A stretch of 64,000 nucleotides of DNA from RUG11198 sp036342255 (GTDB lineage Bacteria > Bacillota_I > Bacilli_A > RF39 > UBA660): assembly GCA_036342255.1 (NCBI GenBank), contig JAZAUS010000005.1:70393-134392 (forward strand), read 5' to 3'. How positions within the stretch are numbered: the first letter of the stretch is position 1; the number at the start of each line of letters is the position of its first letter. Shown in pieces: positions 62,779-64,000 of this stretch. The notes under the pieces were generated by a model. It was not told where the DNA came from. It searched no databases and saw nothing but the letters and a program-made list of their open reading frames with translations. Made by a program: the position numbers and the translations under genes.

Positions 62779-64000
62779 TTAATTATTAGATAGTTTTAAT
62801 ATATATGGATTACTTTCACTACCAACACCACCATCAAAATATACATTAGTCTTTAAATGAGTAACAACTCTAGCAGGAAGATTACTATTAATAGCAGTTC
62901 TATATGGTTGATAATTCGTTTGCATCTTATATACATAATAACTAGTTGTAGAATAAGGTATTAAAGTATATTCATTACCTTCAAATAACCAATCATAAGA
63001 TGCTTTTGTCATACAACTAGAACTCCATCTATTAACAGTTGTATCATAGCAACTAGTAACACTAGTACCATAATTAATATCTGTCACTGATAAAAGCCCA
63101 AAAGGAAGTGAACTACTAGTAATAGAAGCATTCTCAGCCGTATATAATACATCCGGCTTTACACCTAAATTATTTGTTGCCCCAATAGACCAATTAACAT
63201 TCTCTATAAAATCATGATTATCAGTATGGGCCATACTATTATAATATGTTGTATTAAATGTAGTAGAAAGCGTATTAGTTCCCCACAATACACCAGAACT
63301 ATTATTAACAGAGTTAAATTGAACATTTCCCCCACTATTATAAAATGTAGAATTAATTATTTTTAATACCTGATGATTATTCTTATTGAATACTCCTATT
63401 ATTCTCCACTTCTCACATGTACTACTAGTAGGATTATCAACGTCAGAACAATTAAAATAAACATAATTACATGGTTTGTTACCTGTAAATCTTAAATTAG
63501 TATCAGTCGTATTATCCCGTAATAAACTATTATCACATGTTGAATCAGTGCTAGCAACAGAATTATTATAAATATTTATAAGAGTCTCATAAGCTAAACC
63601 AGAAACAACTGAATAAGTAGCAGTTATACTAATATCACCTGTTACATTAGTTATACTCAATGTAGGACTACTATAACTACCTGTAGCTCCAGTAACTGTA
63701 ACACTATCAGGAATACTTGTCGTACTATCAAATGTAATCGTTCCTCCACTAGAACTCATACTAGATATTAAACCACTTATATTACCAGTAAAATCTACAT
63801 ATGTAATTGTATATTTTCTTGTAATAACTACATTATTAGTCGCATTAGATAAACTTAATGTAGGACTACTATAACTACTAGTTGCATTATTAACCTCTAC
63901 CACACTAGGTATCCCATTAGTACTACTAAATGTAACATTTTTAGATTCACCATCTAATATAGTTGTAGGTAATCCTGAAACACTAGTAAATCCACTATAA
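62779..64000 (-). CDS. Repetitive surface protein, C-terminal part
   Basis: The frame is open to the end of the window, so the true start lies beyond 64000; a GTG at 63903 is only an internal Val. At least 406 residues are visible. Two tandem ~65-residue units contain SSYSSPTLSLSN / GSYSSPTLSITN followed by a beta strand (VVITRKY / ISITATY), a sticky beta-repeat pattern. The C-terminal ~230 residues form a domain with EKWRIIGVF, paired cysteines and a final ESNPYIL box, like the domains at 56062 and in the prepilin. Likely exposed on the surface; whether the missing N-terminus has a prepilin or signal leader is unknown. Confidence 0.75.
   Translation of the reverse strand, partial: YSGFTSVSGLPTTILDGESKNVTFSSTNGIPSVVEVNNATSSYSSPTLSLSNATNNVVITRKYTITYVDFTGNISGLISSMSSSGGTITFDSTTSIPDSVTVTGATGSYSSPTLSITNVTGDISITATYSVVSGLAYETLINIYNNSVASTDSTCDNSLLRDNTTDTNLRFTGNKPCNYVYFNCSDVDNPTSSTCEKWRIIGVFNKNNHQVLKIINSTFYNSGGNVQFNSVNNSSGVLWGTNTLSTTFNTTYYNSMAHTDNHDFIENVNWSIGATNNLGVKPDVLYTAENASITSSSLPFGLLSVTDINYGTSVTSCYDTTVNRWSSSCMTKASYDWLFEGNEYTLIPYSTTSYYVYKMQTNYQPYRTAINSNLPARVVTHLKTNVYFDGGVGSESNPYILKLSNN

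Noticed and set aside
1..64000. Mycoplasma-type genetic code, suggested by the AT content
   Set aside because: TGA is used as stop in several genes (ending at 10105, 32903, 45567) and Trp is encoded by TGG; wall-synthesis genes also argue against it.

Overview
The window is a stretch of a very AT-rich bacterial genome that reads like a walled, low-GC member of the Bacillota (Bacilli or a related uncultured gut lineage). The reasons are strong AGGAGG-type ribosome sites, a T-box leader in front of a threonyl-tRNA synthetase, pyruvate formate-lyase, MraY, teichoic-acid/rhamnan-type polysaccharide genes and a single-membrane protein repertoire. TGA is used as a stop (for example at the genes ending at 10105, 32903 and 45567), so the genetic code is 11 and not the Mycoplasma code. 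Almost every transcription unit starts with an extended -10 promoter of the form TGnTATAAT and many end in clear Rho-independent hairpins. I saw no tRNA, rRNA, CRISPR array, insertion sequence or phage.

Layout. 1-729 is the end of a type IV pilus/type II secretion ATPase. 748-7511 holds an HD-domain (ppGpp-hydrolase-like) protein, a giant cysteine-rich prepilin with a membrane thioredoxin, a rhomboid protease, a YdjM-like membrane protein and two small membrane-anchored proteins of unknown role. 7583-16237 is metabolism and envelope: mscL, transketolase, a duplicated pair of two-helix (VirB2/TrbC-like) proteins plus anchored partners with a SleB-like wall hydrolase, pflA-pflB, and an orphan HPt protein. 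16359-23064 holds a repeat-containing surface protein and a four-gene operon of unknown function, one of whose proteins ends in a RelE/ParE-like region. 23322-26108 has rpsT, a transglutaminase-like protein, mraY and a small membrane protein.

26208-55925 is a large cell-surface glycan locus: deacetylase, many glycosyltransferases, galE, O-acetylation genes, a Wzx-type flippase, LicD, a GH25 lysozyme with a ricin-like lectin array, a TagGH-type ABC exporter, a complete dTDP-rhamnose pathway (rmlB, rmlC and a fused rmlA-rmlD), a TagO/WecA-like initiating transferase and a GtrA/GtrB pair. The likely logic is that TagO-type transferase starts a lipid-linked rhamnose-containing glycan, the clustered transferases build it, and two export routes (ABC and flippase) are encoded side by side.

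56062-64000 holds an anchored protein with a domain shared by two other surface proteins in the window, an NAGPA-type phosphodiester glycosidase, an ABC exporter preceded by an apparent peptide-coding attenuator, thrS under T-box control with a small overlapping partner gene, and the C-terminal part of a repetitive surface protein. The features I consider most worth following are the leader in front of the ABC exporter (60232-60411), the duplicated two-helix/wall-hydrolase operon (10105-12764), the prepilin-thioredoxin pair (1918-5062) and the unknown operon at 18396-23064.
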